Shown in pieces: positions 9,854 through 19,803 of a DNA stretch of 56,707 nt. Position numbers and translations under genes: made by a program. How positions within the stretch are numbered: position 1 is the first letter of the stretch; every line of letters starts with the position of its first letter. The stretch is from Pseudomonadota bacterium. GTDB lineage: Bacteria; Pseudomonadota; Alphaproteobacteria; Caulobacterales; Caulobacteraceae. The DNA is taken from the NCBI GenBank assembly GCA_963205025.1, contig CAUJHO010000005.1, positions 1-56,707 of the forward strand. Reading direction: 5' to 3'. The notes under the pieces are model-generated. The model ran no database searches and was not told the origin of the DNA. It saw nothing but the letters and a program-made list of their open reading frames with translations.

Positions 9854-11044
9854 ATGAATATTCACGAGTATCAGGGCAAACAGCTCCTGAAGGGCTATGG
9901 TCTGCCGGTGGCGGACGGTGTGGCCATCACCTCAGCCGATGAGGCCGAGGCGGCCGCGGCATCGCTGCCCGGGCCGCTCTATGTCGTGAAGTCCCAGATC
10001 CACGCCGGTGGGCGCGGCAAAGGCCGCTTCAAGGAGCTGGGCCCCGACGCCAAGGGCGGTGTACGCTTGGCCAAGACCCCGGCGGAAGCCGCCGCCAACG
10101 CCCGCGAGATGCTGGGCAATACCCTGGTTACGGCCCAGACCGGCCCGACCGGCAAACAGGTCAACCGCCTCTATATCGAGGACGGGGCCGACATCGACCG
10201 CGAGCTCTATCTGTCGCTGCTGGTCGATCGCGAGACGGGCCGCGTCGCTTTCGTCGCCTCGACCGAAGGCGGCATGGACATCGAGGCCGTCGCTCACGAC
10301 ACGCCCGAAAAGATCATCACCCTGTCGATCGACCCGGAAGCGGGCGTGACGCCCGCCGATGTGGCCGCCCTGAACACGGCGCTGAAGCTGGACGGCGCGG
10401 CCGCCCAGGACGGTGAGTTCATCTTCCCGACACTGTATCGGGCCTTCGTCGAGAAGGACATGGCGATGCTGGAGATCAATCCGCTGATCGTCATGACCAA
10501 TGGCCGTATCCGAGTGCTGGACGCCAAGGTCAGCTTCGACGGCAACGCCATGTTCCGCCACCCGGAACTGGACGAGCTGCGCGACAAGACCGAGGAAGAC
10601 GCCAAGGAGATCGAGGCCTCGGAATGGGACCTCGCCTATGTCGCGCTGGACGGCAACATCGGCTGTATGGTCAACGGTGCCGGTCTGGCCATGGCGACCA
10701 TGGACATCATCAAGCTGTACGGTGCCGAGCCGGCCAACTTCTGTGACGTCGGGGGCGGGGCCTCCAAGGAAAAGGTCGCCGCCGCCTTCAAGATCATCAC
10801 CCAGGATCCCGCCGTGAAGGGCATTCTGGTCAACATCTTCGGCGGCATCATGCGCTGTGACATCATCGCCGAGGGCGTGGTCGCGGCGGTGAAGGAAGTG
10901 GGCCTGCAGGTGCCGCTGGTGGTGCGCCTGGAAGGCACCAACGCCGAGCTGGGCAAGCAGATCCTGAATGAGTCCGGCCTGAACATCACCGCCGCTGACG
11001 ACCTGGACGACGCGGCGCAGAAAATCGTCAAGGCCGTCGGCTGA
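9854..11044 (+). CDS. sucC: Succinyl-CoA synthetase (ADP-forming), beta subunit
   Basis: Beta subunit, 396 residues, of the enzyme that converts succinyl-CoA and ADP or GDP to succinate and ATP or GTP in the TCA cycle. It starts with the classic [12 protein letters not shown]. The ATP-grasp domain shows [24 protein letters not shown] and the strongly conserved [18 protein letters not shown]. The C-terminal ligase domain carries [11 protein letters not shown] and [10 protein letters not shown]. The gene is 44 bases upstream of sucD and is surely cotranscribed with it. The length is normal for the family (about 390-400). No strong Shine-Dalgarno sequence precedes the ATG. Confidence 0.98.
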   Translation: MNIHEYQGKQLLKGYGLPVADGVAITSADEAEAAAASLPGPLYVVKSQIHAGGRGKGRFKELGPDAKGGVRLAKTPAEAAANAREMLGNTLVTAQTGPTGKQVNRLYIEDGADIDRELYLSLLVDRETGRVAFVASTEGGMDIEAVAHDTPEKIITLSIDPEAGVTPADVAALNTALKLDGAAAQDGEFIFPTLYRAFVEKDMAMLEINPLIVMTNGRIRVLDAKVSFDGNAMFRHPELDELRDKTEEDAKEIEASEWDLAYVALDGNIGCMVNGAGLAMATMDIIKLYGAEPANFCDVGGGASKEKVAAAFKIITQDPAVKGILVNIFGGIMRCDIIAEGVVAAVKEVGLQVPLVVRLEGTNAELGKQILNESGLNITAADDLDDAAQKIVKAVG

Positions 11045-11088
11045 CGCCGGCAGGACCGCCCGACCCGACCCGAATTCAGAGCGAACCC

Positions 11089-11991
<903 letters not shown>

Positions 11992-12001
11992 TCCGGCCGT
12001 C

Positions 12002-12202
12002 ATGATCGGGGCCGACATCATGGTGCTGCTGTTCGGGTTGGGGCTGATGGTTCTGGGCGGACTGATGGGGCGGGTGGCAATCCAGGCCGCCCGCGCGACC
12101 CGACGCAATCAGACCATCCTGTTTGGCGTCGGCACGGTGGTGACCGCCTTCACGGGCCTGTATTTCGTGACCTTGGCGGTGTTGCGGCTGATTGAGGCCT
12201 GA
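12002..12202 (+). CDS. Small two-helix membrane protein
   Basis: A 66-residue protein made almost wholly of two hydrophobic helices: residues 5-30 (IMVLLFGLGLMVLGGLMGRV) and 40-63 (ILFGVGTVVTAFTGLYFVTL), joined by a short basic loop (RATRRNQ). It starts 10 bases after the sucD stop and has GC-rich codon use like its neighbours, which supports a real gene. It is probably an inner-membrane protein cotranscribed with sucCD. I do not recognise a family, and its presence between sucD and sucA could be incidental. Confidence 0.6.
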   Translation: MIGADIMVLLFGLGLMVLGGLMGRVAIQAARATRRNQTILFGVGTVVTAFTGLYFVTLAVLRLIEA

Positions 12203-12277
12203 CGCCCGCCGGTCAGGTGTCGTCATCTTGACCCAAGGCCGACCTTGCCGCCGATTGACGGCGAAGGGGACACTGTC

Positions 12278-12670
12278 ATGCGGTATCTGAGGTTCGGACT
12301 TCTGGGATCAGCCTGGCTGCTGACGGCATGCGCCACCCCTGTGAACCCTGGCACCCACGCCGCCGAAGCCGCGCCTGATGCCGGACAGGTGACCGGTCCG
12401 CTCCATGTCACCCTGCTGGGCGATTACGTCGGCAAACATCTGCGGATCGAGATCGACGAGGCCGTCGTCGTCGATGAGCGCCTGACCTTTCCGCCGGCCG
12501 GAGCCGAGCATCGCTATACGGTCGCCTTCGGTCCGGCCCGCTCGGCCCCGGTGCGCGTCGAGATCGAGGGCTGTGGCGGCCCCTGGGCAGGCGATGTCCA
12601 GCTTGAGCCGGCGGCTTCGGCCCACATCCTGATCCAGGGCTGCGACGTCCAGGCCCTCGCCCCGGACTGA
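12278..12670 (+). CDS. Small lipoprotein
   Basis: A 130-residue predicted lipoprotein. MRYLRFGLLGSAWLLTACAT is a short signal peptide with lipobox LTAC, so Cys18 would be lipidated. The rest is a small beta-rich domain (VTLLGDYVGKHLRIEIDEAV, then VDERLTFPPAGAEHRYTVAF) with two further Cys residues (GCGG and QGCD) that could form a disulfide. The ATG at 12278 is chosen over an upstream in-frame start because GAAGGGGA lies seven bases before it and the signal peptide starts there. It lies between sucD and sucA. Function unknown. Confidence 0.7.
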   Translation: MRYLRFGLLGSAWLLTACATPVNPGTHAAEAAPDAGQVTGPLHVTLLGDYVGKHLRIEIDEAVVVDERLTFPPAGAEHRYTVAFGPARSAPVRVEIEGCGGPWAGDVQLEPAASAHILIQGCDVQALAPD

Positions 12671-12802
12671 TCCGCGGCCAAAGCCCCGAAATCGGGGAAA
12701 AATGCCCGCTTTCGGCCATGACCCACGGGAAAACTGCGCCTATATACGGCGAGGTCTCCGCGCCGACTGGGGTGCGCGGTCACAACGGAACAGAACGACA
12801 CC

Positions 12803-15757
12803 ATGGCTGACGACGCCGGCCGGCTGAACCAGGTCTTTGCCGAGACCGCCTTCCTGTATGGCGGCAACGCCGAATATATCGAGACCCTCTATGGCCGGTG
12901 GGCGGACAATCCCGCGTCGGTGCCGGCCGAATGGCGCGCCTTCTTTGAGGGCCTGAACGAAAGTGCTGCCGAGGTGAAGGCCTCGGCCGAGACGACGCCC
13001 TGGGCGCGCCCGTCCGCACCGGAACGCAGCGAGAGCCTGGCGGTGTTCGACGGCCTCTGGCCGGCGGTCGAGGCCAAGGCCGCCGCCGGCGTCCGCGCCG
13101 CCCAGCCGGGGGCCACCGAGGAGCAGGTCCGCGCCGCCGCCCGTGATTCCGTGCGCGCCCTGATGCTGATCCGCACCTACCGGATCCGGGGCCATCTGCA
13201 CGCCCGCCTCGACCCGCTCGGCATCGAGATGCCGGTCGACAATCCCGAGCTGACGCCGGCCTACTGGGGCTTCGGGCCGGACGATCTGGACCGTCCGATC
13301 TATCTGGACGGCGTCATGGGTCAGCAGACCGCGACCGTGCGTCAGATCATGGACCTGCTGGACCAGGTCTATTGCGGCACCTTCGCCATCCAGTACATGC
13401 ACATCGCCGATACGACGGAGAAGGACTGGCTCCAGGACCGGATCGAGCGTCGCCAGGAAGAGAACGCCTTCACCCCCGAGGGCAAGATCGCCATTCTGAG
13501 AAAACTGGTTGAGGCCGAGACCTTCGAGCGCTTCCTGCACAAGCGCTTCCCCGGCACCAAGCGGTTCGGTCTGGACGGCGGCGAGGCCATGGTCCCGGCC
13601 CTGGAACAGGTGATCAAGCGCGGCGGCAGCATGTCGGTCGACGAGATCATTTTCGGCATGGCCCACCGGGGTCGCCTGAACGTGCTGGCGGCGGTGATGG
13701 GCAAGCCCTACGCCGCCATCTTCCACGAGTTCCAGGGCGGTTCGACGGTGCCGTCGGACATCGAGGGCTCGGGCGACGTCAAATACCACATGGGGGCGTC
13801 GTCGGACCGCGAGTTCGACGGCAATACGGTTCACCTCAGCCTGACAGCCAACCCTTCGCACCTGGAAATCGTCAATCCGGTGGTGCTGGGCAAGGCCCGC
13901 GCCAAACAGGCCTTTGATCTGAGCCAGAACGCCGACGGCGCGCTGGACCGCAAGCGGGTGATGCCGCTGTTGATCCATGGCGACGCCGCCTTCGCCGGCC
14001 AGGGCGTGGTGGCTGAGTGTTTCGCCCTGATGGGGCTGAAGGGCTATCGCACCGGCGGCACCCTGCACTTCGTGGTCAACAACCAGATCGGCTTCACCAC
14101 CAGCCCGCGCAACAGCCGCTCGTCACCCTATCCGTCGGATGTGGCCCTGATGGTTCAGGCCCCGATCTTCCATGTGAACGGTGATGACCCCGAGGCCGTG
14201 GTCTTTGCCGCCAAGGTGGCGACCGAGTTCCGCCAGACGTTCCACAAGGACGTCGTCATCGACATGTTCTGCTACCGTCGCTACGGCCACAACGAGGGCG
14301 ATGATCCGACCTTCACCCAGCCCCTGATGTACTCGCGGATTCGGGCCCTGCCGACGACGCGCGAAATCTATGCCACGCGGCTGGTCGAGGAAGGTGTCAT
14401 CACCCGGGCCGACGCCGACGCCATGGTCAGCGCCTTCGAGACCTACCTCGACGAGCAGTTCGAGGCCGGCAAGGACTATGCATCCAGGAAGGCCGACTGG
14501 CTCGATGGTCAGTGGCGGGGCCTGGGCCTGCCGGACAGCGATGAGCGCAAGGGCGTCACCGGCGTCTCGCGCGAGCGGCTGGAGCAGATCGGCAAGGTTC
14601 TGACGACCGTTCCCAACGACGTCGACTGCCACAAGACCCTGCGCCGGGTCGTTGACGAGCGCGCCAAGGCGATCACCTCGGGCGAGGGTCTGGACTGGGC
14701 CACGGCCGAGGCCCTGGCCTTCGGCTCGCTGCTGGACGAGGGCTTCGCGGTGCGTCTGTCGGGTCAGGATTCGGTGCGCGGCACCTTCTCGCAGCGGCAC
14801 TCGGCCATCGTCGACCAGACGACGGAGGAACGCTACGTCTTCCTCAACAACATCCGCGACGACCAGCCCCAGTTCGAGGTCATCGATTCGGCCCTGTCGG
14901 AAGAGGCGGTGCTGGGCTTCGAGTACGGCTATTCCCTGACCGATCCCAACACCCTGGTGATGTGGGAGGCCCAGTTCGGCGACTTCGTGAACGGGGCCCA
15001 GGTCGTGATCGACCAGTTCATCTCGTCGGGCGAGCGCAAGTGGCTGCGGATGAGTGGCCTGACCATGCTGCTCCCGCACGGCTATGAAGGCCAGGGGCCG
15101 GAACACTCCTCGGCCCGGCTCGAGCGGTTCCTGCAGGCCTGTGCCGAGGACAATATGCAGGTCGCCAACTGCACGACCCCGGCCAACTATTTCCACATCC
15201 TGCGCCGCCAGATCCACCGGCCCTTCCGCAAGCCGCTGATCCTGATGACGCCCAAGAGCCTGCTGCGCCACAAGAAGGCGGTGTCGGCGCTGTCGGAGCT
15301 GGCGACCGGCTCGACCTTCCACCGGGTGCTGCATGACGACGCCCAGTCGAACCCCGACAAGACGACCATCCGCCTGCGGCCCGACGCCGAGATCCAGCGG
15401 GTCGTCCTGTGTTCGGGCAAGGTCTATTACGACCTGCTGGACGCGCGCGAAAAGTCCGGACGCGACGACGTCTATCTGATGCGGCTGGAGCAGTTCTATC
15501 CCTGGCCGATGAAGTCGCTGATGACCGAGCTGGGCCGCTTCGCCAATGCCGAACTGGTCTGGTGCCAGGAAGAACCCAAGAACATGGGCGGCTGGACCTT
15601 CGTGGATCCGTGGCTGGAACTGACGCTCGAGAAGATGGACATCAGGGCCAAGCGCGCCCGCTATGTCGGTCGTCCGGCCTCAGCCTCGACCGCCGCCGGC
15701 CTGATGAGCCGACACCTGAAAGAACTCGAAGCCTTCACGACCGAGGCCTTCGCCTGA
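12803..15757 (+). CDS. sucA: 2-oxoglutarate dehydrogenase E1 component
   Basis: Thiamine-diphosphate-dependent E1o, 984 residues. It decarboxylates 2-oxoglutarate and transfers the succinyl group to the lipoyl arm of SucB. The N-terminus (about 10-50: FLYGGNAEYIETLYGRW) is the E2-binding segment. The TPP region shows GMAHRGRLNVLAAVMGKP, GDVKYHMGAS, HGDAAFAGQGVV, NNQIGFTT and RRYGHNEGDDP with the Mg/TPP ligands. The transketolase-like C-terminal part has HGYEGQGPEHSSARLERFLQ. Length and motifs are those of a complete enzyme. A TATATA word at 12741-12746 may be the -10 box of its promoter. It is followed by sucB after 67 bases. Confidence 0.98.
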   Translation: MADDAGRLNQVFAETAFLYGGNAEYIETLYGRWADNPASVPAEWRAFFEGLNESAAEVKASAETTPWARPSAPERSESLAVFDGLWPAVEAKAAAGVRAAQPGATEEQVRAAARDSVRALMLIRTYRIRGHLHARLDPLGIEMPVDNPELTPAYWGFGPDDLDRPIYLDGVMGQQTATVRQIMDLLDQVYCGTFAIQYMHIADTTEKDWLQDRIERRQEENAFTPEGKIAILRKLVEAETFERFLHKRFPGTKRFGLDGGEAMVPALEQVIKRGGSMSVDEIIFGMAHRGRLNVLAAVMGKPYAAIFHEFQGGSTVPSDIEGSGDVKYHMGASSDREFDGNTVHLSLTANPSHLEIVNPVVLGKARAKQAFDLSQNADGALDRKRVMPLLIHGDAAFAGQGVVAECFALMGLKGYRTGGTLHFVVNNQIGFTTSPRNSRSSPYPSDVALMVQAPIFHVNGDDPEAVVFAAKVATEFRQTFHKDVVIDMFCYRRYGHNEGDDPTFTQPLMYSRIRALPTTREIYATRLVEEGVITRADADAMVSAFETYLDEQFEAGKDYASRKADWLDGQWRGLGLPDSDERKGVTGVSRERLEQIGKVLTTVPNDVDCHKTLRRVVDERAKAITSGEGLDWATAEALAFGSLLDEGFAVRLSGQDSVRGTFSQRHSAIVDQTTEERYVFLNNIRDDQPQFEVIDSALSEEAVLGFEYGYSLTDPNTLVMWEAQFGDFVNGAQVVIDQFISSGERKWLRMSGLTMLLPHGYEGQGPEHSSARLERFLQACAEDNMQVANCTTPANYFHILRRQIHRPFRKPLILMTPKSLLRHKKAVSALSELATGSTFHRVLHDDAQSNPDKTTIRLRPDAEIQRVVLCSGKVYYDLLDAREKSGRDDVYLMRLEQFYPWPMKSLMTELGRFANAELVWCQEEPKNMGGWTFVDPWLELTLEKMDIRAKRARYVGRPASASTAAGLMSRHLKELEAFTTEAFA

Positions 15758-15824
15758 TAAGCGTCCCGCAGGACGGCGTGCGCCGTCTCCGGGATGACAA
15801 ACCGAAAGACCAGAGACCGACCCC

Positions 15825-17345
15825 ATGGCCGACATTCTCACCCCCGCCCTCGGCGAATCCGTCACCGAAGCGACCATCGCCCGCTGGACGAAGAAGGCCG
15901 GCGATCCCGTCAGGAAGGACGAGGTGCTGGTCGAACTGGACACCGACAAGGTGTCGCTGGAGGTCGTATCACCGGCGGACGGCGTGCTGGGCGAGATCGC
16001 CTTCAAGGAAGGTGACACCATCACGCCTGGGGCCGTGCTGGGTCGCGTCGATGCCGCCGAGGGTGCCACGGCCCCCGTAGCGGAGCCGGCCGCGGCCGAA
16101 GCGCCTGCGCCCGAGGCCCCCGGTGCCGATACCGCGCCGGCGTCCGGCGGCCTGGTCGAGGTCAGGACGCCGGTGATGGGCGAGTCCGTTGCCGAAGGCA
16201 CGATCGGCACCTGGGCCAAGAAGGTCGGTGAGGCGGTCAGGAAGGACGAGGTCCTGGTGGAGATCGAAACCGACAAGGTCGCCGTCGAGGTCTCGGCTCC
16301 GGCCGACGGGGTCCTGTCTGAAATCGTTGCGGCCGATGGCGCGACGGTCACGCCCGGCCAGGTGATCGGCATGATCGCGACCGGGGCCGCCGCCACCGTG
16401 TCGTTCCCTGCGGCCCCTGCCGCTGCGGCCCCCGCACCCGCAGCCGCTGCCAGTCCGGCGGCCCAGACCCTGTCGCCGGCGGTCCAGCGCACGGCGGCCC
16501 AGACCGGTGTCGATCCGGCCCAGGTCGCCGCCACCGGCCCCAAGGGCAATATCCTCAAGGGTGACGTCCTGGCGGCGGCCGCCAGCCTGACGGCCCAGGC
16601 TCCGGCTCCGGTTGCCGCCGCGCCGTCGGCCCCGCGCCCGGACCAGCCGCGCGAAGAGCGGGTCAAGATGACCCGCCTGCGCCAGACCATCGCGCGCCGT
16701 CTGAAAGAATCCCAGAACACCGCCGCCCAGCTGACCACCTTCAATGAGGCGGACATGTCAGCGGTCATGGCGCTGCGGAACCAGCACAAGGACGCCTTCG
16801 AAAAGCGCCATGGGGTGAAGCTGGGCTTCATGTCGTTCTTCGTGAAGGCGGTCGTGAACGCGCTTCAGGACATTCCGGCGGTCAATGCCGAGATCGACGG
16901 CACCGACATCATCTACAAGAACCACTATGACATCGGCGTGGCCGTGGGCACCGACAAGGGCCTGGTGGTGCCGGTGTTGCGTGATGCCGACGCCCTGTCG
17001 CTGGCGGGAATCGAAAAGGGTATCGGCGATCTGGGCCGGGCCGCGCGTGACGGCGAGCTGACGCTGGACCAGCTTCAGGGCGGCACCTTCACCATCACCA
17101 ACGGCGGCATCTACGGCTCGCTGATGTCGACGCCGATCCTCAACATGCCTCAGTCCGGCATCCTGGGGATGCACAATATCGTTCAGCGCCCGGTCGCCGT
17201 GGACGGTCAGGTCGTGATCCGCCCGATGATGTATCTGGCGCTCAGCTACGATCACCGCATCGTCGACGGCAAGGAAGCCGTGACCTTCCTCGTGCGGATC
17301 AAGGAACACCTGGAAGACCCGGCGCGGTTCCTGCTGGACCTGTAA
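15825..17345 (+). CDS. sucB: 2-oxoglutarate dehydrogenase E2 (dihydrolipoamide succinyltransferase), two lipoyl domains
   Basis: E2o core enzyme, 506 residues. It carries the succinyl group from SucA to CoA. Two lipoyl domains are present: residues 1-78 with lipoylated Lys42 in ETDK-like [10 protein letters not shown], and 110-187 with Lys151 in [10 protein letters not shown]. Ala/Pro-rich linkers separate them. A peripheral-subunit-binding domain follows (about 218-252: [19 protein letters not shown]). The catalytic domain ends with the active-site motif [12 protein letters not shown]. Most SucB proteins have one lipoyl domain and about 400 residues, so this one has an extra copy. The reading as E2o and not a pyruvate dehydrogenase E2 rests on its position behind sucA. 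The E3 gene lpd does not follow. Confidence 0.95.
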   Translation: MADILTPALGESVTEATIARWTKKAGDPVRKDEVLVELDTDKVSLEVVSPADGVLGEIAFKEGDTITPGAVLGRVDAAEGATAPVAEPAAAEAPAPEAPGADTAPASGGLVEVRTPVMGESVAEGTIGTWAKKVGEAVRKDEVLVEIETDKVAVEVSAPADGVLSEIVAADGATVTPGQVIGMIATGAAATVSFPAAPAAAAPAPAAAASPAAQTLSPAVQRTAAQTGVDPAQVAATGPKGNILKGDVLAAAASLTAQAPAPVAAAPSAPRPDQPREERVKMTRLRQTIARRLKESQNTAAQLTTFNEADMSAVMALRNQHKDAFEKRHGVKLGFMSFFVKAVVNALQDIPAVNAEIDGTDIIYKNHYDIGVAVGTDKGLVVPVLRDADALSLAGIEKGIGDLGRAARDGELTLDQLQGGTFTITNGGIYGSLMSTPILNMPQSGILGMHNIVQRPVAVDGQVVIRPMMYLALSYDHRIVDGKEAVTFLVRIKEHLEDPARFLLDL

Positions 17346-17382
17346 TTGTCGCAAGGAAGTTTCCCTGCATGGCAAATGCCTG

Positions 17383-17388
17383 TATAGT
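17383..17388 (+). promoter_or_regulatory. Possible -10 box for the AT-rich gene
   Basis: TATAGT stands 44 bases before the GTG start at 17432. A weak -35 (TTTCCC, 17360-17365) lies 17 bases upstream, and a small palindrome (GCAT-N5-ATGC, 17367-17379) lies between them. This would give the inserted gene its own promoter after sucB. Low conservation, so tentative. Confidence 0.25.
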
Positions 17389-17431
17389 TGACGCTCCCTA
17401 ATCCTTGCCGAGGGCGCGACGGGGGCAGCTA

Positions 17432-18472
17432 GTGATCAATCTGCTCGATGACGAAATCCCGTCAAGATCAACTTGGCAGGCTAGCTGGTACGCACTCAAG
17501 GCATACATCATGCTCGACGGGCGGACGCTCTATCGAGTAGCCAGACGGCCGGATTGGCGAAAAGTCGTACTTATTTTCGCGAGTATATCAGCTGCGATCG
17601 CCTCTTTGTCGACGTTTGTATCCGGCATTCCACAGGTAGCGGGATTTGAATTTATTCGGATATTGATTTTAGCAATAATACTGACTCCAGCTTTATTAAT
17701 ACTGTTCTTTTTTACAAAACGTAACAACACACAATATTTAATATTATTAGTATTTATATCAAGCATTTTTGCATCGGCTTCAACATTGGCTTCAATTATT
17801 ACAATTGGGTCTCCGCATGAATTTGCAAGAGATTACAATCTAGCTGTTGCTGGAATCCGGCTTGAGCCCGAACTAGGGGGGCAGATATGTGAATTGCCGT
17901 CCCTCATTGTTCAGAGGCAAGAAGTCATTCTTGCAAGAAACGAAGCTTTTAAAAGTGGAAATAGAGCTCTAGTTGCTGCGCAAAGTGACCGTGTTGAGGC
18001 TGAGATATTGATGTCGAGAGGCATCGAATCTCTGCAGCAACATGAGCAACAACGTTTGGTTTGGTTGGCGGACTCGATCGAGGCAAACGTGGGAATTGCT
18101 AGAGCCAATGCCGACGTATTTAATAATCATCAATTAACCATTGATAGAATAGATGCAAGGCAGATTCAAATCGTCGATCAATTTGAAAATCGATACAACA
18201 GAGTTAATGGAATGGCGGTGTGGTCTAATGCTACTGCTGTAATATTGATTGGCTTGTTCTTTATCAGCGTGGCAAGTTCATACAATGAGAGATATATTAT
18301 AGGAATTCTTGGCCTATTTATAGGCGTCTCAATTGGTGTTGCAATATTAATTGGGCTATCGGTGATGGCAATAACCATCAGGTACCCAAAATTGGAGATG
18401 GGCGATGCAATCATTGTATTTGCAATGAACGACATGATTGGCGGATCGCGAATTTGTACTTTACAGCACTAA
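17432..18472 (+). CDS. AT-rich hypothetical multi-spanning membrane protein
   Basis: A 346-residue protein that I cannot assign to a family. Three hydrophobic helices lie near residues 40-60, 66-88 and 92-114. A soluble, partly helical middle of about 140 residues follows (ELPSLIVQRQEVILARNEAF, then ESLQQHEQQRLVWLADSIEA; likely coiled coil), and two or three helices end the protein (AVILIGLFFISVASS, ILGLFIGVSIGVAILIGLSV). Base composition is far from the neighbours: positions 17701-17760 contain only 12 G or C in 60, while the flanks are typical high-GC coding DNA. AT-ending codons and AGA/ATA use confirm a foreign style. GTG at 17432 is preferred over TTG at 17405 because a GACGGGGG purine run precedes it. 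Its stop lies one base from that of the convergent MFS gene. Probably acquired by transfer; function unknown. Confidence 0.75.
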   Translation: MINLLDDEIPSRSTWQASWYALKAYIMLDGRTLYRVARRPDWRKVVLIFASISAAIASLSTFVSGIPQVAGFEFIRILILAIILTPALLILFFFTKRNNTQYLILLVFISSIFASASTLASIITIGSPHEFARDYNLAVAGIRLEPELGGQICELPSLIVQRQEVILARNEAFKSGNRALVAAQSDRVEAEILMSRGIESLQQHEQQRLVWLADSIEANVGIARANADVFNNHQLTIDRIDARQIQIVDQFENRYNRVNGMAVWSNATAVILIGLFFISVASSYNERYIIGILGLFIGVSIGVAILIGLSVMAITIRYPKLEMGDAIIVFAMNDMIGGSRICTLQH

Positions 18473-18473
18473 G

Positions 18474-19727
18474 CTATTCTATATGGCCGTCAACGGCGCT
18501 TGCCTCCGCGCGGGCCACGAACAACCGCCCGCGCTCGGTCCACAGCACGATGCCGATAGCCGTCAGCCCGCACAGGGTGAAGCCGGCGGTCATGGGCACG
18601 GTGGTGCCGTCGAACTGCTGGCCGATGGCAAAGCCGATCAAGGCCCCGCCGACCGACGAGATGACGCCCTGGACGGCCGCCGCCGTGCCGGCGATATGGC
18701 CCAGGGGCGTCATCGCCATCGAGCCGAAATTGCCGCCGATGAAGCCGAAACAGAACATGGTCAGGGCCTGAAGCACGGCAAACGTCGTCAGGGTTTCATA
18801 GCCGGCCAGGGCGACGGCCATGTGCAAGGCCGAGAACGCCGTGAACCCGATCAGGGCCGTGTGTGACAACAGGCGTTGGCCCAGTCGCTGGACCAGCCCC
18901 GCATTCATCAGGGAAGCCATCGCGATGCAGCACCCGACCCCGGCGAAGACCAGCGGGAAGGCCGCCGCATTGCCCAGCGCCACCTCGAACACCTGCTGCG
19001 CCGAATTGATGAAGCCGAACAGACAGCCGACGATCACCGCCATGGCCAGGCTGTAGCCGATCGACAGACGGTTGGTGACGGTCTCTGCGGCGGCGGCCCC
19101 GATCCGCCCCAGATCGATGGGCATCCGGTTTTCCGGATGCAGCGTCTCGGGCAGACGCAATCCGGCCCAGACCAGAATGGCCACGCCCCAGAGCCCCAGC
19201 AGCAGGAAGATCCACCGCCACGGCCCCAGCATCAGGATCACGGCCCCCAGGCTGGGGGCGATGATCGGCACGCCGAGAAAAACCAGGAATGACAGGCTCA
19301 TCACCTGGGCCATGCGCCGGCCCTCATACTGGTCACGCACGATGGCCACGGCCAGGACGCGGGTAGAGGCGGCCCCGACGCCCTGCATCACCCGCGCGGC
19401 CATCAGGCTCTCAAAGCTCCAGGCGAAGGCCGACGCCAGGCTGAAGACGACATAGATCGCCACCCCCACAAACAGCACCGGTCGTCGTCCGAACCGGTCT
19501 GACAAGGGGCCATAGATAATCTGGGTCACGCCGAAGCCCAGCAGATAGGCCGTCACCACCCACTGGCGTTGATTGGCGTCGGCGACGTTCAGCGCCTCGC
19601 CGATGGCGGGCAGGGCGGGCAGCATCGAATCGATGGCCAGGGCGTTCAGCGCCATCAACATGGCCACCAGGGCCACAAGCTCCTTGAAGCCGATCTTCAC
19701 GGCGGTCGCGGGGGCGGCCTGGGTCAT
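18474..19727 (-). CDS. Bcr/CflA-type multidrug MFS transporter
   Basis: A 417-residue, 12-helix drug:proton antiporter of the Bcr/CflA type. Residues near the N-terminus read LAIDSMLPALPAIGEALNVA, followed by the family stretch QWVVTAYLLGFGVTQIIYGP and the MFS loop LSDRFGRRPVL. Next come AARVMQGVGAASTRVLAVAI and VRDQYEGRRMAQVMSL, all hallmarks of Bcr/CflA exporters. The protein is complete. The gene runs against the AT-rich gene and ends one base from its stop. It starts 76 bases from the divergent YeiH-type gene. A role in efflux of toxic compounds is inferred from the family; the substrate is not known. Confidence 0.92.
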   Translation of the reverse strand: MTQAAPATAVKIGFKELVALVAMLMALNALAIDSMLPALPAIGEALNVADANQRQWVVTAYLLGFGVTQIIYGPLSDRFGRRPVLFVGVAIYVVFSLASAFAWSFESLMAARVMQGVGAASTRVLAVAIVRDQYEGRRMAQVMSLSFLVFLGVPIIAPSLGAVILMLGPWRWIFLLLGLWGVAILVWAGLRLPETLHPENRMPIDLGRIGAAAAETVTNRLSIGYSLAMAVIVGCLFGFINSAQQVFEVALGNAAAFPLVFAGVGCCIAMASLMNAGLVQRLGQRLLSHTALIGFTAFSALHMAVALAGYETLTTFAVLQALTMFCFGFIGGNFGSMAMTPLGHIAGTAAAVQGVISSVGGALIGFAIGQQFDGTTVPMTAGFTLCGLTAIGIVLWTERGRLFVARAEASAVDGHIE

Positions 19728-19803
19728 GCCCCCTTAAAGGGCCTAATGATCTGAATCGAAAGGGACGACCGGGAATTTTTGCCGCTGTGGCCATTTAGGG
19801 GCT

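Noticed and set aside
17346..18473. Insertion sequence or prophage remnant around the AT-rich gene
   Set aside because: No transposase, integrase, terminal repeats or target duplication could be seen at the borders.
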